From Thermogemmatispora aurantia (lineage in GTDB: Bacteria; Chloroflexota; Ktedonobacteria; Ktedonobacterales; Ktedonobacteraceae), in NCBI RefSeq assembly GCF_008974285.1, contig NZ_BKZV01000002.1, forward strand, positions 661,410 to 725,409: 64,000 nt of DNA, read 5' to 3'. The first letter of the stretch is position 1, and each line of letters opens with the position of its first letter. The translations under genes were made by a program, and so were the position numbers. Below, piece after piece: positions 55,878 to 64,000 of the stretch. The notes below the pieces were generated by a model, which did not search any database, was not told the DNA's origin, and saw only the letters and a list, made by a program, of their open reading frames with translations.

Positions 55878-58727
55878 CTAAACGCCGACGCGGGGGTAGC
55901 AGCTGCTCTGCGTGCTCGCTGCCTGTCCCTGGCTGTGGCTGCCACCAGTGGACAGGCTACGCGGCGTGATGAGCAGGTCGTTGCTCAGGAGGGTATCCAC
56001 ATGGGTCCCGGCGAGATTGAGCTGGCTGCAGGGGTCAGGCGGCAGAATGGTGACATCCAGCTCCGGGTAGGTGCCCGCCTGCCGCTGGACCAGCAGGGCA
56101 TAGTGTCCTTTGTTGAGGGGAGGCACATACCAGGAGAGAGTGACGGTAATGGTGCAGTTCTTGGGCACCACTACCCAGCCGCCGAACATGGCCCGCCCTG
56201 GCACATCGCTGACGGTATTGGTCGGTGGTCCAACGCTGTCCAGCGGATGCCAGTCTCCCGGGTTCTCGTCGCTCAGGGTCGGCGAGGCCGCCCCCGGCTG
56301 ATATTGCCCCGGCGGACACATCAGTTCGTCGTGCGGATAGACCACGGTCGCATCGCAGGCAGGTAGTGGCCCCCCGCAGAGAGGGGTCCCGCTGTCAAAG
56401 CCATCGCCACTCAAGAACTTGCTGTTCGGTGGGACATAGATGCGTACGTAGTCGCGATAGGTATCGTAGCCGTAAACCGGCCCGGTATCGGTATAGGCCA
56501 GGCGGAGCTGCAGATAGTGGGTGGCTCCGCCGCTGGCGTCCAGCGTGACGACATCGTGAATGAGCGTCCGCACATACTGCGAGGCCTTGGTCGCGTTGAG
56601 GTTGGCCTGCACAATATAGAGGCCATCGTGGCTGGTCGAGCGGTCCATCTGGGCACCATAGCCGTATTGGATGAGCAGCTGCTCGACACGTGGATCGGTG
56701 ACATAGATTTCGATGTCTTTGGTTTTAAGGTCGTAAAGGGCCTCATGAGCAATGGCCAGGATCTCGTCAGGAGGAGCATGACGCACACGATCCAGCAGGG
56801 TCTGGGCCAGGCGCGAGGTGAAGAGTTTGCGGGCCTGACTGGAATCGTCAACATGCTGGACGATCTGCTGCTTGCGCACCCCCTCGCTGTCAAGCTGGTA
56901 GAAGTGGAGGCGATCTTCGAGATTGAGAGCAGTGATGGTCTCATTGTAGCCCGGCACGGTAATCGGGCCAATGATCTGCAAAACGTGTTCGATGAAGAAG
57001 GGGGTTAAGGCGATGACGCCATCGACATGGCGCCCCGTCTCATGCTGGTAGGCCTGGATGGCTAGCTGCCCGGTGGTGGGAAAGTCCGCCGAGAGGTTGG
57101 AGTCACGCAACCCCCAGTTGGCGAAGGGCCACCAGGAGCGATATGGCTCGGGAGCAAGCTGGCCTAGCGTTGGGCTGCTGGCGGTGTATTCGACAAAAGA
57201 GATGTCTTTGAGCGAGAAGGGCGCGATCCGGCCCGCGTTGATGGTCAGCTCGCCATACTGACCAGTGAAGCCGCCAGCCGGTCTCAGCTCAGAGCGGTCC
57301 ATCGTCTGCACCAGATAGGTGCGCGGTTTGTCTACTCCCAACAACCAGCCTGCAGCGTCCAGGAGCTGGCGCGCCTGGCTCAGGCTTTGCTGGAGTACTG
57401 GGAGCAACTGTAGTACCTGCTGCACCTGCTGCCGCTGACTACTGCTGAGAGGCAGGGCTGCCAGCGAGAGATTCTGACTTTGCGTCTCGATGTCCCGTAA
57501 TGAGGGCATAATATTGTCGATAGTCGTTCCCAGCAGGTTGAGCATGTCCTGAGTGACCAGCGGCTTGCTCGAATTGCTGAGGAGGGGTCCCTGGAAGTGG
57601 GGGGCCAGGCTCCTGGCCGCTGGGATCAGCTTGAGGCCGATGGCACTGACGTCAACACCGATCTGGGCCGCAGCCCGCGCCGAGCTGACCTGCAGCCGAT
57701 ATTGTGGAAGGAGAGCAATAACGGTATGGATGAGAGCGGAGTGGTCAATGGTGTCTCGCGCCTCGGCGAAGGATTGTTGAGCCTGCTGCAACTCTTGGGC
57801 GGCCTGGCTCAACTTGTCTGCTTCGAAGAGACTGGAGGGATGGGCTTTGGCGCCGTTAAAAATAGTCTTGAGGGCGAGCAGGTGCTCAACGCCGGCGGAG
57901 GCTTGCCCGCGCAGGGTGCTATAGGTCAGATAGGCCTGCAATCCTACGGCCAGCCCGCTGACGATGGGCAGGCCGATGCCCAGCAAGAGGATAGCGAGGA
58001 GCACCAGCGCCTTGAGACGTTGCCGCCCTGTGCCATAACGCGCCTGCTTCCAAAGGCGTCCTGGCCACTGAGGAGGACGGAGACGACGGGCAGAGCGATG
58101 CCGTGTACTCGCACTCTGCCGGGCCGCGCTCTTCTGTTTGTGATCCGCCGTCTGCTCAAGGCGGGCAGCAGGTGCTTGGACCACCAGCTGTGGGGCCTGC
58201 TGCTCACCTTGCCCGGTAGCCACGCCCGGCGTAGCCAGGGGCAACGTTTCGGCTTCGGCCAGGGGGGAGGCCGCAGTGGTCAGCGTGGCGGGGGCACTGG
58301 CCAACGGCAGGGTCTCGGCCTCGCTGAAGGCGGCCTTGCGCCCCTCCTCGGCAGGCTCTTCGGGCCTGCTCTCGGGGGCCGTCGGCTCTGGCCCCGGCTT
58401 GTTGGCAGAGTTCGGGAGCGCTGTGGGGAAAGTCACCGGCGCTGGTCCAGCACGCAGGAGAGAGGACCAGGCCGCCGCCGCGCGTTCGATGGCGGCCCGT
58501 GCCTCATCGCTGGCACGCTGCTCCACGGCTCTGGCCGCGGCCATACTCTGCAGCTTGATCGTGTCTTCGTCCGCCAGGCTGCTCGCCGCCTCTACTGGCC
58601 CGCTTTCTCCTTTCGCTGCTTCCTCGGACGGAACGGGGCTGGTCAGGGCTGGCTCCTCTTGCGGGTTGCCTTGACCCGCTGCTTCCTCACGCTTTGGATG
58701 GTTGCTATTTATAAGCATATCAGACAT
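55878..58727 (-). CDS. DUF4012-domain membrane protein
   Basis: The 949-residue protein has a long disordered N-terminus (1-235, Ala/Glu/Pro-rich, with EAETLPLA twice), one membrane helix at about 239-262, and a large extracellular part. That part contains SLRDIETQSQNLSLAALP, LLGVDKPRTYLVQTMDRSELRPAGGFTGQYGELTINAGRI, and PTTGQLAIQAYQHETGRHVDGVIALTP, the core of DUF4012. Members occur in Actinobacteria and Chloroflexi, often near exopolysaccharide genes, and resemble LytR-CpsA-Psr proteins in topology. Function is unknown. A beta-rich C-terminal region (about 750-900) would follow the DUF. GAGG lies six bases before the ATG. Confidence 0.85.
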   Translation of the reverse strand: MSDMLINSNHPKREEAAGQGNPQEEPALTSPVPSEEAAKGESGPVEAASSLADEDTIKLQSMAAARAVEQRASDEARAAIERAAAAWSSLLRAGPAPVTFPTALPNSANKPGPEPTAPESRPEEPAEEGRKAAFSEAETLPLASAPATLTTAASPLAEAETLPLATPGVATGQGEQQAPQLVVQAPAARLEQTADHKQKSAARQSASTRHRSARRLRPPQWPGRLWKQARYGTGRQRLKALVLLAILLLGIGLPIVSGLAVGLQAYLTYSTLRGQASAGVEHLLALKTIFNGAKAHPSSLFEADKLSQAAQELQQAQQSFAEARDTIDHSALIHTVIALLPQYRLQVSSARAAAQIGVDVSAIGLKLIPAARSLAPHFQGPLLSNSSKPLVTQDMLNLLGTTIDNIMPSLRDIETQSQNLSLAALPLSSSQRQQVQQVLQLLPVLQQSLSQARQLLDAAGWLLGVDKPRTYLVQTMDRSELRPAGGFTGQYGELTINAGRIAPFSLKDISFVEYTASSPTLGQLAPEPYRSWWPFANWGLRDSNLSADFPTTGQLAIQAYQHETGRHVDGVIALTPFFIEHVLQIIGPITVPGYNETITALNLEDRLHFYQLDSEGVRKQQIVQHVDDSSQARKLFTSRLAQTLLDRVRHAPPDEILAIAHEALYDLKTKDIEIYVTDPRVEQLLIQYGYGAQMDRSTSHDGLYIVQANLNATKASQYVRTLIHDVVTLDASGGATHYLQLRLAYTDTGPVYGYDTYRDYVRIYVPPNSKFLSGDGFDSGTPLCGGPLPACDATVVYPHDELMCPPGQYQPGAASPTLSDENPGDWHPLDSVGPPTNTVSDVPGRAMFGGWVVVPKNCTITVTLSWYVPPLNKGHYALLVQRQAGTYPELDVTILPPDPCSQLNLAGTHVDTLLSNDLLITPRSLSTGGSHSQGQAASTQSSCYPRVGV

Positions 58728-58969
58728 GGATTACCTCAGAAGAACCCCGGGCAGCTTGATCTCAATATATACAAAATCTATTATCATGTACCGGCGATGG
58801 TTTTTTGGAACAGCTTGATCAGAAGGGTAAGAGAGCCTCCTCTCTCCCTGAGTATAACGTATGGTGAACAGGCATTGTTGCTTTTTCAATCAGGGGTCCT
58901 GTTCGGCCAGGGGAGCTGCCCAGGGCACTGGAGCTGAGTCGCCTCACTCTGACGGAGTGGGACCTCTGG

Positions 58970-60421
58970 TCAAACCTGACGCTCGCCATTGAGTCTACGG
59001 GTGCTCAGATCCAGGCGCCGCGTTGGTCTGCCGCGAGCCCGGGCCGCGGGCGGGTAGTAAGGAGTGGCAGCAGTGATGATGTCGCCGATACGCGCCAGTA
59101 CCTGCAGGTAGCGTGTGCCGGAGCGATGATAATGGGCGAAGAGCATCAGCAAATGATGAATCAGAATATCGGCCTCATCGGTATGACGCTCCAGGGTGAT
59201 CTGTCCGCCGATGGCCTCCTCGCCCTCGCGCAACATGGCCTCCTCACCTTGTTCGTCCAACAGCAGGCGGCGGCTATCGCGGCGCGGGCGAGCTGGCCAG
59301 AGAAGCAAGGCAACTACCCGCCCCTTGAGGCGCTGCTCTCGCAGGCGTCCGGCCAGATAGCCGCCCAGCTTGTGGATCGCCGCGCAGGTTTCGTCAGCGT
59401 CGGCAGCATGCTGGAAGCGAATGCGCGCATTCTGGCTCAGTGGCGGTGCATCGGGGATCACCAGGCTGTAGTCCTCACCCTGAGCCAGCTGATGGAGCCA
59501 GCGCCCGAGACGGCCCAGACGCCGCTCCAATCCCTCGGGAGCAAGGGGGGCCACCTGCGCAAAGGTCGTGATGCCGAAGTCGCGCAGGTGAGCAACCAGC
59601 TCGGCCAGTTCTTCAAGATCAAAGCGCTCAGCCCGGCCCTCCAGCTCGGCAACCCCCGAACGCAGGCCGGCTCCTTCGCTCTCACCCTCACGCCCCCCCA
59701 GGACGCCGGGTCCGCTGCCATGCAGCTGCAACAGCAGTGAGAGGGGCAGCGACTGGACGAAGGAGGCCTCGCGACCCGGCGGGATATAGAGGATGCCCTG
59801 GCGCCCATCCTTGCGACTTATGAGCGCGGCCAGCTCGGCGATGGTTTTGCCGCTGGCGATACCGATCAGGGCGGTTAGACCAAGGGCGGCAATGTCGCTG
59901 CTGAGCTGCTGCGCCAGGAGAATCGGCGAGGTAACGGGCTGCGGGCTGCCGCTCAGGTCGATAAAGGCATCGGCCAGGGGCACAGACTCGACGATGTGCG
60001 AACAGGCACGATAGCGCTCACGCAAGCGCTGCAGAACCGGTTGATAGCGATCGTAGGAGGCTGGCAGGAAGAGCGTGCGCGGGGCAAGACGGTAGGCTCG
60101 ACGCAAGGGCATGCCAGGGACAATGCCCAGGCGCACCGCGGCAGGGGAGGCGTCAATGACTCGACCTGGCTCGTTCGGGCGCCCCGTACCGGTCCCTATG
60201 ACGAACGGCAGGCCATGCAACGAGGGATTGGCCATTTCCTCCAGCGTACAGTAGAAGTGCCGAATGCGGACATGCATGATCCCCTGACGCGGGAACGCCT
60301 GCTCTGAGACCGCTCCTCGCTCTGCCGACACCGGTCCCCCCACAGGTGCACGTGGAGAACGCAGCGCTGTCGGCTCCCCAAGGATTGACGGATTCAACGT
60401 CCCTGACTGATCTTGCTCCAT
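58970..60421 (-). CDS. Y-family DNA polymerase homologue lacking catalytic carboxylates
   Basis: The 483-residue protein has a 48-residue polar leader and then the palm/fingers of a DinB/UmuC-like fold: MHVRIRHFYCTLEEMANPSLHGLPFVIG, VIDASPAAVRLGIVPGMPLRRAYRLAP, and IGIASGKTIAELAALISRKDGRQGIL. The metal ligands are gone. The first Asp (HVDMDCF in DinB) is Arg52, and the D-E pair of S-L-D-E-A-Y-L-D is Ala150-Asp151. The thumb and little-finger regions are recognisable (about 260-450). Loss of the carboxylates resembles ImuB, the non-catalytic partner in the ImuA-ImuB-DnaE2 mutasome, but no imuA or dnaE2 is in this window. Start ATG 60421 follows AGAAGG. Confidence 0.85.
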   Translation of the reverse strand: MEQDQSGTLNPSILGEPTALRSPRAPVGGPVSAERGAVSEQAFPRQGIMHVRIRHFYCTLEEMANPSLHGLPFVIGTGTGRPNEPGRVIDASPAAVRLGIVPGMPLRRAYRLAPRTLFLPASYDRYQPVLQRLRERYRACSHIVESVPLADAFIDLSGSPQPVTSPILLAQQLSSDIAALGLTALIGIASGKTIAELAALISRKDGRQGILYIPPGREASFVQSLPLSLLLQLHGSGPGVLGGREGESEGAGLRSGVAELEGRAERFDLEELAELVAHLRDFGITTFAQVAPLAPEGLERRLGRLGRWLHQLAQGEDYSLVIPDAPPLSQNARIRFQHAADADETCAAIHKLGGYLAGRLREQRLKGRVVALLLWPARPRRDSRRLLLDEQGEEAMLREGEEAIGGQITLERHTDEADILIHHLLMLFAHYHRSGTRYLQVLARIGDIITAATPYYPPAARARGRPTRRLDLSTRRLNGERQV

Positions 60422-60458
60422 AGTAGCCTTCTGCTCAAACTAACCTCTCCCAGTTTAG

Positions 60459-60487
60459 ATTATACGCTACAAACGGGCTATTTCCAG
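60459..60487 (-). promoter_or_regulatory. Probable promoter of the Y-family homologue
   Basis: On the minus strand CTGGAA (60487-60482), 17 bases, then a consensus TATAAT (60464-60459), 38 bases before the ATG. The -35 is weak. I saw no LexA-like palindrome here. The rest of 60488-60766 shows no gene or clear mscL promoter. Confidence 0.5.
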
Positions 60488-60766
60488 CCCATCTCTCCAG
60501 CCAGGTTGATCTGCCCAGGCTTTCTGACTGGCTTCGGCCCCGACAAGCTCTTCTTTGGAACCACCGAAGCGAGCAGCTGGTGCTCTTCCAGAGCTGCCGC
60601 CTCACCCCGTTCAGCTCCATCAGAAAATATGGTAAGCTGTTCATGGGGCGGATTCGCCCAGACCAGGCAGCCCACCTGTCTCCTGCCTCACCAGCAGCGA
60701 GCGCTGGCGCTGACAGTTTCCCAAACGCGGTAGAGCGCGCACGCTCAGATTGGAGGGTAAGACACG

Positions 60767-61243
60767 ATGTCCATGCTTCAGAACGAGACGTTCAGCAAAG
60801 TGGGAAGAGAGGCGAGAGCAACCTTGGGCGGTTTCAAAGCTTTTATCTTGCGCGGTAATGTGGTTGATCTGGCCGTTGGTATCGTCATCGGCGCCGCTTT
60901 CACCAACCTGGTCAACGCCATCGTCAGCGGACTGATTACTCCCCTGATCGGCCTCTTCGGCGGCTTCGATTTTTCGCGCCTGAACGCAGGCCGCTTCGCT
61001 TTCGGTACAGTCATCAATAGCGCTGTCAGCTTCCTTATAGTGGCGGCGGTGCTCTATTTCCTGATTGTTTTGCCAGTCAGCAAGCTGATGGCTCACCATA
61101 AGAAGGGCGTGCCGGAGGAGAGCGCCACGCGCGAGTGCCCCTATTGCCTGAGCAGCATTCCAGCGGGGGCCAGCCGCTGCGCTTACTGCACCTCGGACCT
61201 GGGCCAAAGCGAGCCTTCTTCGGCTCCGGCGGCTGGAGCTTGA
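60767..61243 (+). CDS. mscL: Large-conductance mechanosensitive channel MscL with C-terminal zinc ribbon
   Basis: The 158-residue protein has the MscL fold. GGFKAFILRGNVVDLAVGIVIGAAFTNLVNAIVSGLITPLIGLFGG is the N-terminal amphipathic helix and TM1, and FGTVINSAVSFLIVAAVLYFLIVLPVSKL is TM2. It opens under membrane tension to release solutes in osmotic downshock. Residues 121-144 add a zinc-ribbon: ECPYCLSSIPAGASRCAYC, two C-x2-C pairs 13 residues apart, in place of the usual C-terminal helical bundle. The last 14 residues are a Ser/Ala/Pro tail. GGAGGG stands nine bases before the ATG. Confidence 0.95.
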   Translation: MSMLQNETFSKVGREARATLGGFKAFILRGNVVDLAVGIVIGAAFTNLVNAIVSGLITPLIGLFGGFDFSRLNAGRFAFGTVINSAVSFLIVAAVLYFLIVLPVSKLMAHHKKGVPEESATRECPYCLSSIPAGASRCAYCTSDLGQSEPSSAPAAGA

Positions 61244-61354
61244 TGCCCTTTTCTGGCTCGCCTGGCCAACGAGCCAGCGTCTGAGCCGGATCTTCCTTGG
61301 CCCTGGTTGAGAGGGGGTATTTTCTGTCTCCTCCCTCGCCTGGCAGGAGATTCG

Positions 61355-61363
61355 TGCTATACT
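61355..61363 (+). promoter_or_regulatory. Extended -10 promoter of the apt transcript
   Basis: TGCTATACT carries a TGn extension and a TATACT hexamer. No -35 box was found at the right spacing. Transcription would begin near 61370, giving a leader of about 270 bases before apt. Confidence 0.55.
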
Positions 61364-61369
61364 AATCTA

Positions 61370-61643
61370 CGGAATCCGAGGGCAATGCAAAGCGTGTGAT
61401 CAGGTGAACGCCGGGTCAGAGACAGGGCAGAGCCAGAGCCGCACGCCTGAGCCAGTGGTGGCTCAGCCACGGCCTGGCCGAGAGCAGCCTGATCTGCTCT
61501 GCTCTCTTTCTGCACCGCGTACGGAGGACCGGCGTGGCCTGGTCACTTCTGTGCTAGGCCGGTTGTGGATTCGCTAGACCACAAGCCCCTGGAGAGGCGG
61601 CCTGACTTAGTTCTTTGTTGAGGAAGGAAACGGAGCGCTTAGG
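61370..61643 (+). ncRNA. Hairpin-rich leader or small RNA upstream of apt
   Basis: Three perfect hairpins follow the promoter: CTGAGCCA-GTGG-TGGCTCAG (61447-61466), AGAGCAG...CTGCTCT (61481-61500) and TTGTGG...CCACAA (61563-61584). There is no reading frame of interest and no T-run terminator before apt, so it is most simply a structured 5' leader. A segment near 61400, GGTGAACGCCGGGTCAG, recalls bacterial SRP RNA, but the required GGAA tetraloop region is absent. Known purine, preQ1 or guanidine riboswitch signatures were not recognised. Confidence 0.4.
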
Positions 61644-62183
61644 ATGTCATCGTCATCTGCGTCGGGGCCACTACGGCTGGAAGACTGGATTAGAGATATT
61701 CCCGATTTCCCCCAGAAGGGCGTTCTCTTCCGCGATATCACGCCCCTTCTGCAAAATCCCGAGGCTTTCCGCGCCGCCATTGATCGCCTGGCAGCCCATT
61801 ACTCTGGTGCGGGCATTCAGACTGTCGTTGGCGTCGAATCCCGAGGCTTTATTTTCGCTGCCCCCCTGGCCTACTTGCTCGGCTGTGGCTTCGTCCCAGT
61901 GCGCAAGTTCGGTAAACTGCCAGCGAAGACGGTCAGCGTGGAGTACGCTCTGGAGTACGGTACCAATATTGTAGAGATGCATACCGACGCCATCAAACCA
62001 GGCGAGCGGGTGCTGATCGTCGACGACCTGCTGGCCACCGGTGGTACGGTCTCGGCGGCGATGGAGCTGGTCGAGAAGCTGGGTGGCCATATCGCTGGCA
62101 TTGCTTTCCTGGTCGAGCTGACCTATCTGAAGGGCCGCGAGCGCCTCAAGGGCTACGATGTCTTCGCTCTGATTAAGTATTAA
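61644..62183 (+). CDS. apt: Adenine phosphoribosyltransferase
   Basis: The 179-residue enzyme makes AMP from adenine and PRPP in purine salvage. LRLEDWIRDIPDFPQKGVLFRDITPLLQNPEAFRAAID is the typical APRT start. VVGVESRGFIFAAPLAYLLGCGFVPVRKFGKLP and VLIVDDLLATGGTVSAAMEL (the PRPP-binding loop) are diagnostic. GGAG lies eight bases upstream. In many Gram-positive bacteria apt lies beside rel or recJ; here it stands alone behind a long leader. Confidence 0.97.
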   Translation: MSSSSASGPLRLEDWIRDIPDFPQKGVLFRDITPLLQNPEAFRAAIDRLAAHYSGAGIQTVVGVESRGFIFAAPLAYLLGCGFVPVRKFGKLPAKTVSVEYALEYGTNIVEMHTDAIKPGERVLIVDDLLATGGTVSAAMELVEKLGGHIAGIAFLVELTYLKGRERLKGYDVFALIKY

Positions 62184-62476
62184 GGCGGCGAGCCAGCCGG
62201 GCCGGAGCGGAGAGGAGTACACAAGACCGGCAGACAAGCAGGCCAGGGGCGTCACGTTCGTTCTTCTCTCCCTCCGCCATGTTTCAAGGCCGCCGAACGC
62301 GGGGGAAACCAGGGCGCTTGCCGGTGGTCCCTCTCTGCTCCCGCATCGCAGTGGAGCGACCTCTCTCCTCACAGATCTTGCCTCTATCTGGCTGCCTCCT
62401 CGTCTGGCTGCCTGGCTGATTTGGCATCCTCAACTGCCAACGGCTGCGCTCACCGCGTTGCATTGGTGGTTACTAG

Positions 62477-62788
62477 TTAGATGGAGCGTCTCCCTCCGGC
62501 AATGAGTTCAACGAGGAGCAAGAGGAGCGAGGCCCCAAGAAAGGCGACCAGCGTCGTTCCGAGAAAGTGAAACGTCTCGTTGATGCCCAGCAAGCTCATC
62601 AGAAAGCCCCCAATGACGGCCCCTACCAGCCCAACGCAGATGTCGAGTAGACACCCCAATCCTTGCCCACGTACCAGCTTTGCCGCTAGAAAGCCCGCTA
62701 TCAGTCCGACCAACAGCCAGGCAAGTAGCTCGCCCGGATAGAGGTGGATATGACCCAGGCCCGGGTGAAAGCTAATTCCATCCATCAT
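62477..62788 (-). CDS. GlsB/YeaQ/YmgE-family membrane protein
   Basis: The 103-residue protein has an N-terminal polar part (MMDGISFHPGLGHIHLYPG) and three membrane helices: LLAWLLVGLIAGFLAAKLV, then GCLLDICVGLVGAVIGGFLMSLLG, then TTLVAFLGASLLLLLVELI. LVGLIAGFLAAKLVRG...LLDICVGLVGAVIGGFL is the transglycosylase-associated/GlsB signature. These small proteins are stress-linked in several bacteria but have no proven activity. I start at the ATG at 62788, followed by a second Met; AAAGGG is six bases upstream. It converges on apt, and the 293 bases between them show no clear terminator. Confidence 0.88.
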   Translation of the reverse strand: MMDGISFHPGLGHIHLYPGELLAWLLVGLIAGFLAAKLVRGQGLGCLLDICVGLVGAVIGGFLMSLLGINETFHFLGTTLVAFLGASLLLLLVELIAGGRRSI

Positions 62789-63020
62789 GAAAGGCCCTTT
62801 CTCTCCTTCTGCTGATGTCTTGCGTTGCCAGGTGCCGGAGGCAGCGCTGGAGCACAACCGGGAGAAGGCACGGTCTGCCCTCTCTTCCGGCTGGTGCGAC
62901 CACCGGCCCAGGCAACGGTTGCCACGCCTCTGGCGGATATGATACCCTACGAAGGCATGGCTCTTTCCTTCTCTTTTCTCCACTTCGCTCTACGTATGAG
63001 GACGACAGGAGTCGCAGACG

Positions 63021-64000
63021 ATGTCTTCCAGGCCCGATCTCTCTCAGGACACTGCTCGCTCTGCCAGTAGGCCGGGAGACGGGCCGCCGGGAAACCCGCA
63101 GGGGGACCGTGGCAGCAGACAGAACCTCTTGAGCTGGTTGCAGCTTCCTCGCGATGTCTATCTGCTGCTGTTCTATACCCTGGGTAAGGGTTTCCAGCTG
63201 ACAATCGGGACGCTTGATATCAATTACTATGCCCATAGTCTGGGCTATCAGCCGGACTTTATCGGGCTGCTGAGCGCGCTGCCAGCCCTCGGTTCGCTGA
63301 TCAGTGCGGTGCCCAGTGGCATGCTGGCTGATCGCTTAGGCTATAAGCCGGTGCTGCTGGCTTCGGCTTTATCAATGCCTTTCTTTCTGGCAATGATTGG
63401 CCTGACCTCGGCGGCACCGCTGATGCTGCTGGCTGCCTTCTTCCAGGGGGTAGCTTCGGCGGCTTACTGGGTGACAAACGTTCCTCTGCTGATTGAGAAG
63501 ACCAGTGAGGAGCGGCGAGTGGGCGTGCTGGCTCTCAATAGCTTTGTGCTGCTGGGCATAGGCTCTTTGGGTAATCTGCTCGGCGGAGCTATCCCCGAGC
63601 TGGTGGCCTGCCTGTTGCAGGTGAGCGCTAACAGCGTTCTGGCTCTGCGCTGGGGTGTGCTGAGCGCTTCGCTGGTGAGTCTGCTCTTCGGGCTGCCTCT
63701 CTGGTGGCTACGATCTGCGCCTCCACGGGCATCCCACGCCGGAACGGCCCAGGTGGCTAAAGCGTCTCCGCCTCCCGAGGGCGCCGGGTCTTCCTCTTCA
63801 GCAACCGGGGGGCGCTTTCCTCTGGCCGTGTTCGTCAAGCTGCTGGTGCCCGATCTGATTTTCAATATGGGCGAGGGGGCGGTCATCGCCCTGATCCAGC
63901 TGTTTTTTGTCTTACGCTTCTCTCTGCTGCCGGGGCCGCTCGGGGTGATTTTCACGATCTCTGGCCTGGCCGGCGGCCTCTTTTCTCTCACGGCCCCTCT
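63021..64000 (+). CDS. MFS transporter, N-terminal part (runs off the window)
   Basis: From ATG 63021 (AGGAG nine bases upstream) the frame is open to the right edge, giving 326 codons. A 35-residue polar N-terminus precedes LPRDVYLLLFYTLGKGFQLTIGTLDINYYAHSLGYQPDFIGLLSALPALGSLISAVPSGMLADRLGYKPVLL. The G-x-L-A-D-R-x-G-x-(K/R) segment is the major facilitator signature between helices 2 and 3. Helices 4-6 follow, then a long central loop (about 235-270, Ala/Pro/Ser-rich), then helices 7-8 before the edge. Substrate is unknown. The 232 bases between this and the GlsB-type gene contain its divergent promoter region, where I saw no clear -35/-10 pair. Confidence 0.88.
   Translation, partial: MSSRPDLSQDTARSASRPGDGPPGNPQGDRGSRQNLLSWLQLPRDVYLLLFYTLGKGFQLTIGTLDINYYAHSLGYQPDFIGLLSALPALGSLISAVPSGMLADRLGYKPVLLASALSMPFFLAMIGLTSAAPLMLLAAFFQGVASAAYWVTNVPLLIEKTSEERRVGVLALNSFVLLGIGSLGNLLGGAIPELVACLLQVSANSVLALRWGVLSASLVSLLFGLPLWWLRSAPPRASHAGTAQVAKASPPPEGAGSSSSATGGRFPLAVFVKLLVPDLIFNMGEGAVIALIQLFFVLRFSLLPGPLGVIFTISGLAGGLFSLTAP

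Noticed and set aside
61380..61440. SRP (4.5S) RNA-like sequence GGTGAACGCCGGGTCAG
   Set aside because: The universally conserved apical GGAAG...AGCAG section of the SRP hairpin does not follow, and the surrounding strands do not pair as in SRP RNA.
1..64000. tRNA, rRNA and CRISPR arrays
   Set aside because: I looked for TTCGA-type T-arms with cloverleaf partners, rRNA signatures and regularly spaced direct repeats, and found none. The only GGTTCGA strings fall inside protein genes.

Overview
The window is high-GC bacterial DNA with Gram-positive-style Shine-Dalgarno sites, a T-box leader on thrS, HutC-type GntR and WYL regulators, a very large SecA, a DUF4012 protein and a stand-alone TIGR00300 protein. 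This mixture and the protein style (Ala/Leu/Arg/Gln-rich with proline-rich linkers) suggest a Chloroflexota member of the Ktedonobacteria, perhaps Thermogemmatispora-like. That assignment is an inference from gene content. No rRNA or tRNA gene was found to confirm it. I see no phage, insertion sequence or CRISPR array; the window looks like ordinary chromosome with several lineage-specific genes.

Layout. 1-3145: end of a class I glutamine amidotransferase-like gene and two overlapping genes for unknown membrane proteins. 3419-9192: an APC permease facing a peptide/nickel-type ABC importer (binding lipoprotein and two permeases, no ATPase genes here). 9860-13626: a secreted ScyD/ScyE-type beta-propeller protein, a NUDIX hydrolase, a dipeptide epimerase-like enolase-superfamily protein and ribosomal protein S21. 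13968-17248: an HD-domain protein, two small membrane proteins that together look like one Cas4-type nuclease split by a pair of membrane helices, and the TIGR00300 (ornithine cyclodeaminase-type) protein with a clear terminator. 17550-19643: an EamA exporter and an Rpn-type PD-(D/E)XK protein. 19847-23646: promoter, T-box leader, thrS without a TGS domain, tmk and a GrpB-family gene. 23745-30540: glyoxylate shunt (aceA, aceB) and secA.

31616-46484 holds lactate uptake and oxidation: an LctP permease and, 8 kb on, a GntR/UTRA regulator with its own promoter-operator, a two-domain nitrilase fusion, LutC, and a LutB-LutA fusion protein. Lactate carbon reaching pyruvate and acetyl-CoA could feed the glyoxylate shunt. 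Between them lie a GAF/winged-helix-like gene, a membrane protein, a DfsB-type four-helix protein divergent from a WYL regulator, and an orphan PAS/GAF histidine kinase. 46747-50713: a HIT protein and a second orphan, multi-TM GAF histidine kinase.

50984-55748 is the most unusual part: a 56-residue zinc-ribbon protein missed by usual length cut-offs, an intergenic region with two long-range inverted repeats, one of which (14 bp, perfect) closes an array of hairpins with four copies of GTTGAGCC, and a 1228-residue protein joining a CHAT-like domain without its His/Cys dyad to a complete two-AAA+ Clp unfoldase. 55878-64000: a DUF4012 protein, a Y-family polymerase homologue lacking its metal-binding carboxylates, MscL with an added zinc ribbon, apt behind a 270-nt hairpin-rich leader, a GlsB-type membrane protein, and the first 980 bases of an MFS transporter.

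Several promoters are well formed. Many carry an extended -10 of the form TGnTATAcT or TGnTATAAT, which helped place transcription starts.
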